This document shows positions 58,063 to 64,000 of a stretch of DNA of 64,000 nucleotides, in pieces. The stretch covers positions 1 through 64,000 of the forward strand of contig CALXOH010000044.1 in the NCBI GenBank assembly GCA_944389975.1, in the 5' to 3' direction. Numbering within the stretch: position 1 is the stretch's first letter; each line of letters begins with the position of its first letter. The notes under the pieces were generated by a model, which did no database searches, was not told the DNA's origin, and saw nothing but the letters and a program-made list of their open reading frames with translations. The position numbers and the translations under genes were made by a program. The stretch is from an uncultured Spirochaetaceae bacterium (GTDB lineage Bacteria > Spirochaetota > Spirochaetia > Sphaerochaetales > Sphaerochaetaceae).

Positions 58063-59022
58063 TCAATATGCGCGGGTTGCCTTGATTGCCTCGAGATCCA
58101 TGGTTGTGTCGAAGTATGTCTCGTCTACGTACTGGATCTTGTCAACAGACTCGCCATTCTCAAGCTTCTGGATGATCTCTGCCACCCTTGGGCCATGGAG
58201 CGGGTTACACTCGAATGCTGCGTTCAAATCGCCTGCGATCATTGCATCAAATGCTGCACGAACTGCATCGAAGGAGAAGATGATGATGTCTCCATCAGGT
58301 CCGCAAGTTCTTCCAGCAGCCTTGATTGCGTCGATTGCTCCGAATGCCATGTTGTCGTTCTCACATACGACTACGTCGATATCCGGATAGCTGTGGAGGA
58401 AGGATTCCATGACTTCCTGTCCCTTGGCCTGAGTGAACTCACCGGTCTGCATAGCGAGCATGTGCCAGTTGTCATGCTGTGCGAGGATGTTTCCGAATCC
58501 CTCGGTTCTTCCAACCTGTGCGGATGCTCCGATCGTGCCCTGGAGTGTTACGATGTTGATGTCCTCATCAGCCCTGCCCTGCTTCTCAAGGTAATCCTCA
58601 AGCCAATGTCCGGCTGTCTCGCCTTCCTTTACGAAGTTGCCGCCTACCCAAGCTACATAGAGCTCATCGGACACGTCCATCATACGGTCGGAAAGGATAA
58701 CAGGGATTCCTGCGTCATATGCTTCCTGCAAAACCGTTTCCCATCCGGTCTCTACAACAGGAGCTACTACGATGTAGTCGACTTCCCTCTGGATGAAGTT
58801 TCTGATGGCCCTGATCTGGTTTTCCTGCTTCTGCTGGGCATCATCGAAAATCAGCTGATATCCGTTTTCAGGTGTGAAAGTGTCCTGGAAGGACTTCGTG
58901 TTTGCCATTCGCCAGTCAGACTCTGCGCCGACCTGTGCGTAACCGACAGTAATGAGATCTTCTGCATAAACCATTCCTGCAACCATCATGAGTGCAAGAA
59001 GTACTGCAACAACTTTTTTCAT
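58063..59022 (-). CDS. Sugar ABC transporter substrate-binding protein (YtfQ-like)
   Basis: A 319-aa periplasmic binding protein. The signal peptide (MKKVVAVLLALMMVAGMVYA) starts at 59022, after AGGAG. The mature N-terminus DLITVGYAQVGAESDWRMANTKS is the YtfQ signature. YtfQ binds galactofuranose and L-arabinofuranose, so in this operon arabinofuranose is the likely ligand. The FSFDAVRAAFDAMIAGDLNAAFECNP block matches the family. An upstream in-frame start is rejected because it would precede the signal peptide. Confidence 0.92.
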   Translation of the reverse strand: MKKVVAVLLALMMVAGMVYAEDLITVGYAQVGAESDWRMANTKSFQDTFTPENGYQLIFDDAQQKQENQIRAIRNFIQREVDYIVVAPVVETGWETVLQEAYDAGIPVILSDRMMDVSDELYVAWVGGNFVKEGETAGHWLEDYLEKQGRADEDINIVTLQGTIGASAQVGRTEGFGNILAQHDNWHMLAMQTGEFTQAKGQEVMESFLHSYPDIDVVVCENDNMAFGAIDAIKAAGRTCGPDGDIIIFSFDAVRAAFDAMIAGDLNAAFECNPLHGPRVAEIIQKLENGESVDKIQYVDETYFDTTMDLEAIKATRAY

Positions 59023-59045
59023 TTCCATCTCCTTTTGTTTTCTTT

Positions 59046-59061
59046 GCGTGTACGTTAACAC
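59046..59061. promoter_or_regulatory. Possible LacI-type operator before the arabinose operon
   Basis: GTGTTAACGTACACGC on the minus strand (59061-59046) is an imperfect dyad with a central CG, close to the general LacI-family pattern. It lies between the -10 box and the start codon of the binding protein gene. Only about five of eight half-site positions are symmetric. Confidence 0.3.
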
Positions 59062-59077
59062 ATCGCTTACAGTTAAA

Positions 59078-59107
59078 ATTATCCAGTTGGGGAAAACGAT
59101 TCGTCAA
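59078..59107 (-). promoter_or_regulatory. Sigma-70 promoter of the arabinose operon
   Basis: On the minus strand TTGACG (59107-59102), 18-bp spacer, GATAAT (59083-59078). It leads to the binding protein gene at 59022. Confidence 0.55.
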
Positions 59108-59208
59108 GAAAAATTAAATATTTTTTATCGGACCTATTATCTCTTTGTTAATAAATAAATTACTTTAGACAAAAATCAACATCGATTTGCTTTAAATATT
59201 TAATGATG

Positions 59209-60240
59209 TCATCTCCAAAGCTCTGCTCGTGGTATGTTTTCCTTCAAATAGACGTCAATGGGGACTGTAAGACACTCCGTGTACTGATCGAAATCGAGGG
59301 CGAGTTTGCGGTAAAGGAACATCACTGACTCATAGCCCTGGCTGAACGGGCGCTGACCTATTATCAAATGGATCTTGCCTCTCTCAAGCCTTTCCCTGTT
59401 CTCCGGGGAAAGGTCGAAACCTATTATCGTGAACTGGTCCAAAAGCCCCTTTTCATCCAACAGGTCTGCGATCTTCCACGCCCCGTCGTTCACCACGAAA
59501 AGACCGCATCGCTCGGAACTTTTGAAGGAGATCGCTGAAAGGTTGTGCCCTACTATATCCTCAGAACGCACGTACATGTTTTGTATCTGTGCATTCTGAT
59601 TGTACTTGACGAAGTAATCGATGAACGAGCGTGCCCTCATCTCCCCGTTGAACGCGCTTCTGTAAGTCTGTATCACGAATAGCTTGTCTATCCCGGGATC
59701 GATCAGATTCATCATCCTTGCTGCGGTCTTGCCTGCCTTGACCGGGTCTTGCGCAAAGTCCGCTACCGGATTCATGGAAGGAAGACTTGAGTCGATGAAC
59801 ACGAAAGGAATGTCAGGATACTTCTCCTTGGCTTTCGCCATCATATCCGGAAGAAGCGGCGCCGTGACGTACGAAGAGATGTTCTTATCCACCAGTTCGT
59901 CGAGTGCTTTTATAAAAGAGACCGGGGTATCCCTGTCGTAAAATACGCTCTCGATCTCTACCCCCAGGCCGCCGAGTTCATCTTCAGCCTCCTTCACTCC
60001 ATTCATCACCTGCTGCCAATAACCTAATTCGCTTCCCAATGCAGGAAGAAGTATGCCTATCTTGAGAAGCTTTCCCTCCTTCAGCCTCTTTGCAAGCTTG
60101 TTCGGGGCATACCCTGATTCCCGTACTATCCGGAGTATCTTCTCTGTAGTTTCCTTTGAGACCCTACCCCTGTTGTGGAGAACCCTGTCAACAGTTCCTA
60201 TCGATACTCCTGCCTTGGTCGCAATTTCCTTGATGTTCAT
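59209..60240 (-). CDS. LacI-family transcriptional regulator
   Basis: A 343-aa repressor. The N-terminal MNIKEIATKAGVSIGTVDRVLHNRGRVSKETTEKILRIV is a LacI helix-turn-helix with the hinge RESGYAPNKLAKRL. A periplasmic-binding-type domain follows, which binds the inducer (LDELVDKNISSYVTAPLLPDMM, TAARMMNLIDPG). It is the likely regulator of the arabinose operon on its downstream side. A TATAAT lies 12 nt before its ATG, giving a very short leader without a Shine-Dalgarno. In-frame sequence further upstream crosses the tRNA-Ser region and is rejected. Confidence 0.92.
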   Translation of the reverse strand: MNIKEIATKAGVSIGTVDRVLHNRGRVSKETTEKILRIVRESGYAPNKLAKRLKEGKLLKIGILLPALGSELGYWQQVMNGVKEAEDELGGLGVEIESVFYDRDTPVSFIKALDELVDKNISSYVTAPLLPDMMAKAKEKYPDIPFVFIDSSLPSMNPVADFAQDPVKAGKTAARMMNLIDPGIDKLFVIQTYRSAFNGEMRARSFIDYFVKYNQNAQIQNMYVRSEDIVGHNLSAISFKSSERCGLFVVNDGAWKIADLLDEKGLLDQFTIIGFDLSPENRERLERGKIHLIIGQRPFSQGYESVMFLYRKLALDFDQYTECLTVPIDVYLKENIPRAELWR

Positions 60241-60308
60241 AACAATCAGTGAATTATATTTGTCCGAAATGAGGTTCTGCAAGTACAAAAACGATTGACA
60301 GAAAGGGC

Positions 60309-60338
60309 TTGACGAAAGTAAAGTAGCAAGAGCATCAT
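60309..60338 (+). promoter_or_regulatory. Promoter of tRNA-Ser(GGA)
   Basis: TTGACG (60309-60314), 18-bp spacer, CATCAT (60333-60338), about 15 nt before the tRNA 5' end. A second TTGACA lies at 60295-60300. Confidence 0.4.
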
Positions 60339-60352
60339 GGGATGCATTCCAT

Positions 60353-60438
60353 GGAGAGGTGTCCGAGCGGTCGAAGGTGCACGATTGGAAGTCGTGTATG
60401 GTCAAAAGCCATCGGGGGTTCGAATCCCCCCCTCTCCG
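60353..60438 (+). tRNA. tRNA-Ser(GGA)
   Basis: A type II tRNA with acceptor GGAGAGG/CCTCTCC, anticodon stem-loop CACGATT-GGA-AGTCGTG (anticodon GGA), long variable arm and T arm GGGTTCGAATCCC. It reads UCC and UCU. With the cluster at 49 kb the window holds the four usual serine isoacceptors (GGA, TGA, CGA, GCT). CCA is not encoded. Confidence 0.96.
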
Positions 60439-60441
60439 TCT

Positions 60442-60544
60442 CCAGTGGCAGATACCAGGCAATATGAGCCGCCCAACCCCGCCAGGATCGGAAGATAGCA
60501 ACGGTAAGTGGATTTCATATGTGACCAGGACCATTTGCTGCTGG
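60442..60544 (+). ncRNA. ffs: Small-type signal recognition particle RNA (4.5S-like)
   Basis: The conserved apical domain GCCAGG-ATC-GGAAG-ATAGCA (60481-60500) is the Ffh-binding hairpin. The termini CCAGTGGCAGAT (60442-60453) and ATTTGCTGCTGG (60533-60544) form a 12-bp helix with a few U-G pairs. An inner ATATGA/TCATAT helix supports the stem. A T6 run at 60545-60550 ends the transcript. It is the RNA component that directs Ffh and ribosomes to the membrane, and is located between tRNA-Ser and dnaX as in many bacteria. Confidence 0.9.
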
Positions 60545-60567
60545 TTTTTTCATTTTCCACCACATGA

Positions 60568-60573
60568 TATAAT
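60568..60573 (+). promoter_or_regulatory. -10 box of dnaX
   Basis: CATGATATAAT gives a TGA extension and TATAAT (60568-60573), about 18 nt before the dnaX ATG, with GGAGAG in between. Confidence 0.45.
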
Positions 60574-60591
60574 CGCACCAAGGAGAGCGCG

Positions 60592-62274
60592 ATGGCCCAG
60601 GATGAAAACAAGACTTACCAAGTGACGGCAACCAGGAAGAGGCCCAAAAGCTTCGAAACACTCATCGGGCAGGAGTTCGTGGTGTCCACACTCGAGAATG
60701 CGCTCAAGGAAGGAAAGATCGCACATGCATACCTCTTTTCCGGGCCCAGAGGGGTTGGAAAGACCAGTTCGGCAAGGCTGCTTGCAAAAGCGCTCAATTG
60801 CGAAAAGGGGATAAGCGCCCATCCGTGCGGGGTTTGCAACAACTGCATTTCGATCGCCGAAGGTAGATCGGTGGATGTAATTGAAATAGACGGTGCATCG
60901 AACAACGGGGTTGATGCGGTGCGTGCAATCAAGGAGGAAGTCACGTTCCCTCCCCAGACGTCCCGTTACAAGATATACATAATCGACGAAGTGCACATGC
61001 TGAGTATCAGCGCGTTCAATGCCCTTTTGAAGACCATCGAAGAGCCGCCCGAGTATGTCATATTCATATTCGCAACGACAGAACTTCAGAAGGTTCCCCA
61101 GACAATACGATCACGCTGCCAGCAATTCCACTTCCAGTTGATCTCCGAAGAAAACATTGTAAAGTGCCTCAAGAGCGCTGCCGAGGATATCTATATCGAA
61201 GCGGATGAGGACGCCTTATACTGGATTGCAAAAGAAGGCAAGGGATCGATGAGGGATTCCTACACCCTCTTTGATCAGGTTGCATCGTTTTCCGAAGGGC
61301 ACATAACGCTTGAGAAGATAAGGGAGAAACTCGGAGGGGCAGAAAGCCAGAGTCTCATAGACATTCTTTCCCATTCATTCTCAGGGGATGCGAAATCATC
61401 TCTCGAGGAACTGGATGCGCTCTTTCTCAAAGGGATCGGGGAGAACCAGATCATAAAGGACCTGTCGGAATTCTGCCGTTCGCTCCTTTTCTACAAAGAG
61501 GGGATAAGAAGAAGGGAGCTTCTTTCTTTTCCAGAGGAGGATCTGAAGGATGAAAGGCTCGAGGGGTACACGAAAGAGATGCTCGAGTTGATCCTCAAAT
61601 CCCTTTTCTCCCTTTACAGGGACATAAGGTATTCGATCAGTCCGCGCTTCGAGCTTGAACTTTTCATCTCCCGCCTCTCTTCGATACGTTTCATCACGGA
61701 TCCTGCGGACATGATGAAAAAGATCGAGGAGATAAGGAAGGGGATCGAGAGCGGGAATGTAGAGATAAAAAGATCGTACGTCCCGGTGCCTGCCCCTCGG
61801 GGGAGCTACGGGAAAACAGAGGAAAAAAAAACTGAGAAATCCCCGATAGAGGATGTCACTCGTCCGTTCTCCACTGATGAACTACTCAAGAGGATACGGG
61901 AAGACAAGGAAAGTTTCCTCGCGACAACCCTTTCAAAGTGCGACATCACCGAGCGGGACGGAAAACTCGTCATCGTGGCGAAAAGCGATATGGCATTCGA
62001 TGCAGTCAGCGAGAAAAGGAATGCGATAGCAAAAGCGCTTTCGGAGATCAAAAGCCCGTTGACGGTCTCGATAGGAAAAGTGCAAGTTGAAAAGACGAGA
62101 AAGAAAGCCTACTCGGAGAACGTTGCAAGGATATTGCAAGTATTCAAACAGGCTGAAGTATACGAAATCAAGGAGAGGAAGGAAGATGAACATAAACCCG
62201 TTCGAAATGATGAAACAGCTGGGATCACTGGAGAGCCAGATGAGCAGGATGAAGGAGGAGGTAAAGACTCTTGA
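60592..62274 (+). CDS. dnaX: DNA polymerase III subunit gamma/tau
   Basis: A 560-aa clamp-loader ATPase. Walker A GPRGVGKTSSARLLAKAL (about residues 45-62) and a zinc motif CEKGISAHPCGVCNNC follow. Walker B IIDEVHML and the sensor-1 region IFIFATTELQKVPQTIRSRC are typical. Around residues 411-413 a run of nine A bases (61823-61831) offers A-AAA-AAA to the -1 frame, where TGA follows at 61833. A gamma-like 414-aa form may therefore be made. The 3' end overlaps ybaB by 89 bp, which is long for this neighbourhood. Confidence 0.95.
   Translation: MAQDENKTYQVTATRKRPKSFETLIGQEFVVSTLENALKEGKIAHAYLFSGPRGVGKTSSARLLAKALNCEKGISAHPCGVCNNCISIAEGRSVDVIEIDGASNNGVDAVRAIKEEVTFPPQTSRYKIYIIDEVHMLSISAFNALLKTIEEPPEYVIFIFATTELQKVPQTIRSRCQQFHFQLISEENIVKCLKSAAEDIYIEADEDALYWIAKEGKGSMRDSYTLFDQVASFSEGHITLEKIREKLGGAESQSLIDILSHSFSGDAKSSLEELDALFLKGIGENQIIKDLSEFCRSLLFYKEGIRRRELLSFPEEDLKDERLEGYTKEMLELILKSLFSLYRDIRYSISPRFELELFISRLSSIRFITDPADMMKKIEEIRKGIESGNVEIKRSYVPVPAPRGSYGKTEEKKTEKSPIEDVTRPFSTDELLKRIREDKESFLATTLSKCDITERDGKLVIVAKSDMAFDAVSEKRNAIAKALSEIKSPLTVSIGKVQVEKTRKKAYSENVARILQVFKQAEVYEIKERKEDEHKPVRNDETAGITGEPDEQDEGGGKDS
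61823..61835 (+). promoter_or_regulatory. A9 slippery site in dnaX with immediate -1 stop
   Basis: Nine A residues (61823-61831) span Lys412 and Lys413 in the zero frame. A -1 shift reads AAC and then TGA (61833-61835). Such sites make gamma from dnaX by ribosomal or transcriptional slippage in other bacteria. GGGAG and AGAGG lie just upstream and could act as internal Shine-Dalgarno stimulators. Confidence 0.5.
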
Positions 62275-62494
62275 AGCGACCGGATCTGCAGGTGCGGGAA
62301 TGGTGGAGGTATCGGTCAACGGGGAGTACCAGGTGTTATCGGTGAAGATCGACCCGGAGATCGTCTCGAAAGATGATGTCTCCACCCTCGAGACGTTGAT
62401 GCTCTCTGCATTCAACGATGCATCGAAGAAGATCAAAGACAGAATAGAGTCATACACCAAGGAGAAAGTCCTTTCCGGAGGCTGGAGGAATTGA
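62186..62494 (+). CDS. ybaB: YbaB/EbfC nucleoid-associated protein
   Basis: A 102-aa DNA-binding protein. It starts MNINPFEMMKQLGSLESQMSRMKEEVKTLEATGSAGAGMVEVSVNGEYQVLSVKIDPE, which is the characteristic coiled-coil and strand pattern of the YbaB family. AGGAGAGGAAGG lies before its ATG, inside the dnaX 3' end. It overlaps recR by 4 bp. The order dnaX-ybaB-recR is widespread. Confidence 0.95.
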   Translation: MNINPFEMMKQLGSLESQMSRMKEEVKTLEATGSAGAGMVEVSVNGEYQVLSVKIDPEIVSKDDVSTLETLMLSAFNDASKKIKDRIESYTKEKVLSGGWRN

Positions 62495-63108
62495 ACGCGA
62501 TTGACGAGATGGTACGCCTTTTCAAGCGCCTTCCCGGGATGGGGGAGAAGTCCGCGACAAGGCTTTGCTATTACCTATTGAAGGCTGACTCCTCGTTTGT
62601 AGAGAGCCTCGGGAACGGAATACTGTCGCTTAAAAGAAGAATCACTCTGTGCCCGGTCTGCGGAGCGTTTATAGACGAATCGGGATGCCCGTACTGCGAC
62701 GATGAAGGAAGGGACAAGGGAACGATCTGCGTCGTGGAAGAGCCTCAGGATGTGATGACGATAACGCAAGCGGGGATATACAACGGGCTATTCCACGTAC
62801 TCGGTGGATGCATCAATCCCCTCCAGGGGATGGGGCCGGGGAAACTCAGGCTGAAGGAACTCGACGAAAGGGTACGGAAAGGAACTGTCAGGGAAGTTAT
62901 AATTGCAACAAACCCCACGGAAGAGGGCGATACCACAGCTTTATACATACGCTCTATGCTAAAGGATGTTCCGGGCTTGAAGATATCAAGGCTTGCATCG
63001 GGGCTACCCATCGGAGGCGACCTCGGATACGCAGACAAGACTACCCTGATCAGATCAATGCGCGGAAGAATCGACTACTCTCCCTCCGTCCCAGACAAGG
63101 AAAACTGA
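62491..63108 (+). CDS. recR: Recombination mediator protein RecR
   Basis: A 205-aa protein of the RecFOR pathway. An N-terminal helix-hairpin-helix (RLFKRLPGMGEKSATRL), C4 zinc finger CPVCGAFIDESGCPYC, a Toprim domain (ICVVEEPQDVMTITQAG... VIIATNPTEEGDTTALYI) and a C-terminal Walker-like GLPIGGDLGYAD are present. A TTG at 62491, which is the first codon of LNAIDEMVR, is used because it gives the conserved N-terminus; GGAGG precedes it with only a 2-nt gap. It ends 54 bp inside the convergent permease gene. Confidence 0.95.
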   Translation: MNAIDEMVRLFKRLPGMGEKSATRLCYYLLKADSSFVESLGNGILSLKRRITLCPVCGAFIDESGCPYCDDEGRDKGTICVVEEPQDVMTITQAGIYNGLFHVLGGCINPLQGMGPGKLRLKELDERVRKGTVREVIIATNPTEEGDTTALYIRSMLKDVPGLKISRLASGLPIGGDLGYADKTTLIRSMRGRIDYSPSVPDKEN

Positions 63109-63831
63109 AAGAAGGAAGAGAAAAAGCACGAGGGACGGAAAAGCCATCAGATGCGGATAAGAGAGCGCATACTCCATCCCCTTTCTTATCAACAAACCCA
63201 AAGACGGGGACGATCCATATGCGGAGAATCCCAGGAAAGAAAGTGATGACTCTGCAAGTATCGTTGAGAAAAACACAAGTATCCCCTGATTCGCCATCGA
63301 AGGGGCCACATATCTTGCCATGTGCCTGAAAAAAAGCATGTGCCATGGCATTCCGATCGAACGGGAAGAGAGTACGAACTCCTCCCTCTCCAAGCTTCGG
63401 ACACCCGAAATTCCGATCTGCGAGAGCGACGGAATCCGCGACAAAGAGAGTGAAAGAATCAAAGATGGCATCCCACCGTTTGAAAGCGATATGAAAAAGA
63501 GGGCAAGAAGAAGCGGTGGAACGCTTTTCAGCGATGAAGAGAGTACATCGAAAAGAAATGCAAAATGCTTCCCATGGTGAAAATACACGATGAGAAACGA
63601 GAGAAGAAGCGAGAGCAAAGTGGAAGTGGATGCGATGAAAAACGAGATGAAAAAGCCCTTTCCCGTCATATACGCAAGGTCAAAGCCCTCCCTGTCGGTA
63701 CCGAAGATGTGCGTCATGGACGGAATGGATAACTTCCCGTAAGTGGCGTCGCCACATAGGAAGACAGCGGCCGATGAGAATGTAACGATCAAAAAAAGCA
63801 TCAGCAGTCCGATCTTCCTTTCAGCGCGCAT
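63055..63831 (-). CDS. OppC/DppC-type ABC transporter permease
   Basis: A 258-aa inner-membrane protein with about six helices. The EAA motif REEFVLSSRSIGMPWHMLFFRHMARYVAPSMANQ has the normal spacing. It belongs to the peptide/nickel permease group. The family's usual C-terminal charged tail (D-G-L-R-D-x-L-D-P) is altered to LVWDGGRVVDSSAH. The start ATG at 63831 with GGAGG is the second ATG of the reading frame. It overlaps the preceding permease gene by 11 bp. Confidence 0.88.
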   Translation of the reverse strand: MRAERKIGLLMLFLIVTFSSAAVFLCGDATYGKLSIPSMTHIFGTDREGFDLAYMTGKGFFISFFIASTSTLLSLLLSFLIVYFHHGKHFAFLFDVLSSSLKSVPPLLLALFFISLSNGGMPSLILSLSLSRIPSLSQIGISGVRSLEREEFVLSSRSIGMPWHMLFFRHMARYVAPSMANQGILVFFSTILAESSLSFLGFSAYGSSPSLGLLIRKGMEYALSYPHLMAFPSLVLFLFLLSVFLVWDGGRVVDSSAH

Positions 63832-64000
63832 CCCCCCTCCTTCTGTCCAATACCCCGGAAAGTACATCGACGAGGATATACAAAACCGAGATTGCCAAAG
63901 AGACAAGCATCAATATTGTGGAAAGAAGGGGCACGTCACGCCTTAACGCAGCGCTCACCACAAGGCTTCCTATCCCGGGAAGCGAGAACATCCCCTCCAT
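63821..64000 (-). CDS. OppB/DppB-type ABC transporter permease (C-terminal part, runs off window)
   Basis: The frame ends in ...LVDVLSGVLDRRRGDAR with TGA at 63823-63821. The visible 59 residues (GMFSLPGIGSLVVSAALRRDVPLL) are the usual C-terminal signature of the OppB permease. It is coupled by an 11-bp overlap to the OppC-type gene. The 5' part lies beyond the window. Confidence 0.85.
   Translation of the reverse strand: MEGMFSLPGIGSLVVSAALRRDVPLLSTILMLVSLAISVLYILVDVLSGVLDRRRGDAR

Noticed and set aside
58195-59058. Open frame opposite the YtfQ-like gene
   Set aside because: It is the complement of a strongly supported signal-peptide-bearing gene and reads through its promoter region.
60241-60534. 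N-terminal extension of the LacI regulator
   Set aside because: The extension would cover tRNA-Ser(GGA) and the regulator's own -10 box. The conserved helix-turn-helix starts at 60240.
60402-60611. Minus-strand frame across tRNA-Ser and SRP RNA
   Set aside because: It is antisense to two structured RNA genes and has no independent support.

Overview
The window looks like a chromosomal contig from a diderm bacterium with moderate GC content, most likely a spirochaete of the Sphaerochaeta type. This placement is inference. It rests on lipoprotein signal peptides and a beta-barrel-type exported protein, type III glutamine synthetase, HtpG, small-form SRP RNA next to dnaX-ybaB-recR, an ankyrin-repeat protein, furanose-type sugar importer genes and a carbohydrate-fermenting gene set. 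No 16S rRNA or spirochaete-specific flagellar gene is present to confirm it. Genes are tightly packed, with many 1-20 bp overlaps and several convergent 3' overlaps.

Layout. 1-740: a truncated helicase/nuclease remnant. 790-6760: ftsH and a glycerophosphodiesterase on the minus strand; a zinc-ribbon protein, DUF5685 protein and J-domain protein operon on the plus strand; a TetR regulator and a HAD phosphatase. 6797-7047: a decayed TnpB transposon end. 7020-8316: metK with a structured leader and a terminator. 8338-16498: envelope proteins, an M18 aminopeptidase, glutamine synthetase III, a beta-propeller glycosidase-like protein, lspA and NIF3. 16587-28200: a Lon-like protease, RNA methyltransferases, aspS, proS, redox proteins and a GltD-like oxidoreductase. 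28215-36700: an ankyrin protein, a pullulanase, two tandem sigma-54-type small RNA genes, an EamA transporter, rlmE, htpG, a ROK regulator and a lipoprotein. 36717-36854: a third candidate small RNA. 37006-40966: molybdenum cofactor and molybdate uptake (MoeA-like, MogA, ModABC). 41024-49091: a flavodoxin, nucleoside catabolism (purine nucleoside phosphorylase, deoC), an altronate dehydratase-type protein, a membrane Nudix protein, an aldo/keto reductase, a YigZ protein and an M28 peptidase. 49171-49534: four tRNAs. 49646-60240: a hydrolase, then an L-arabinose catabolic and furanose-uptake operon with a LacI regulator. 60353-63108: tRNA-Ser, SRP RNA, dnaX, ybaB, recR. 63055-64000: peptide-type ABC permeases.

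The most unusual content is at 30960-31420. Two near-perfect sigma-54 promoters (TGGCACG-N4-TTGC) each drive a short non-coding transcript ending in an intrinsic terminator. The two transcripts share a leader block containing ACCTCCTTT, the anti-Shine-Dalgarno core of 16S rRNA. A separate structured transcript at 36.7-36.85 kb carries a 10-nt perfect complement of that block in the first small RNA.

Other regulatory signals are a metK leader whose hairpin loop can pair with the ribosome binding site, a recurring arrangement in which the -10 box lies 6-7 nt before the ATG (leaderless mRNAs), and an A9 slippery run in dnaX followed at once by a -1 frame stop. Functions come from reading motifs and family resemblance only; no searches or folding programs were run.
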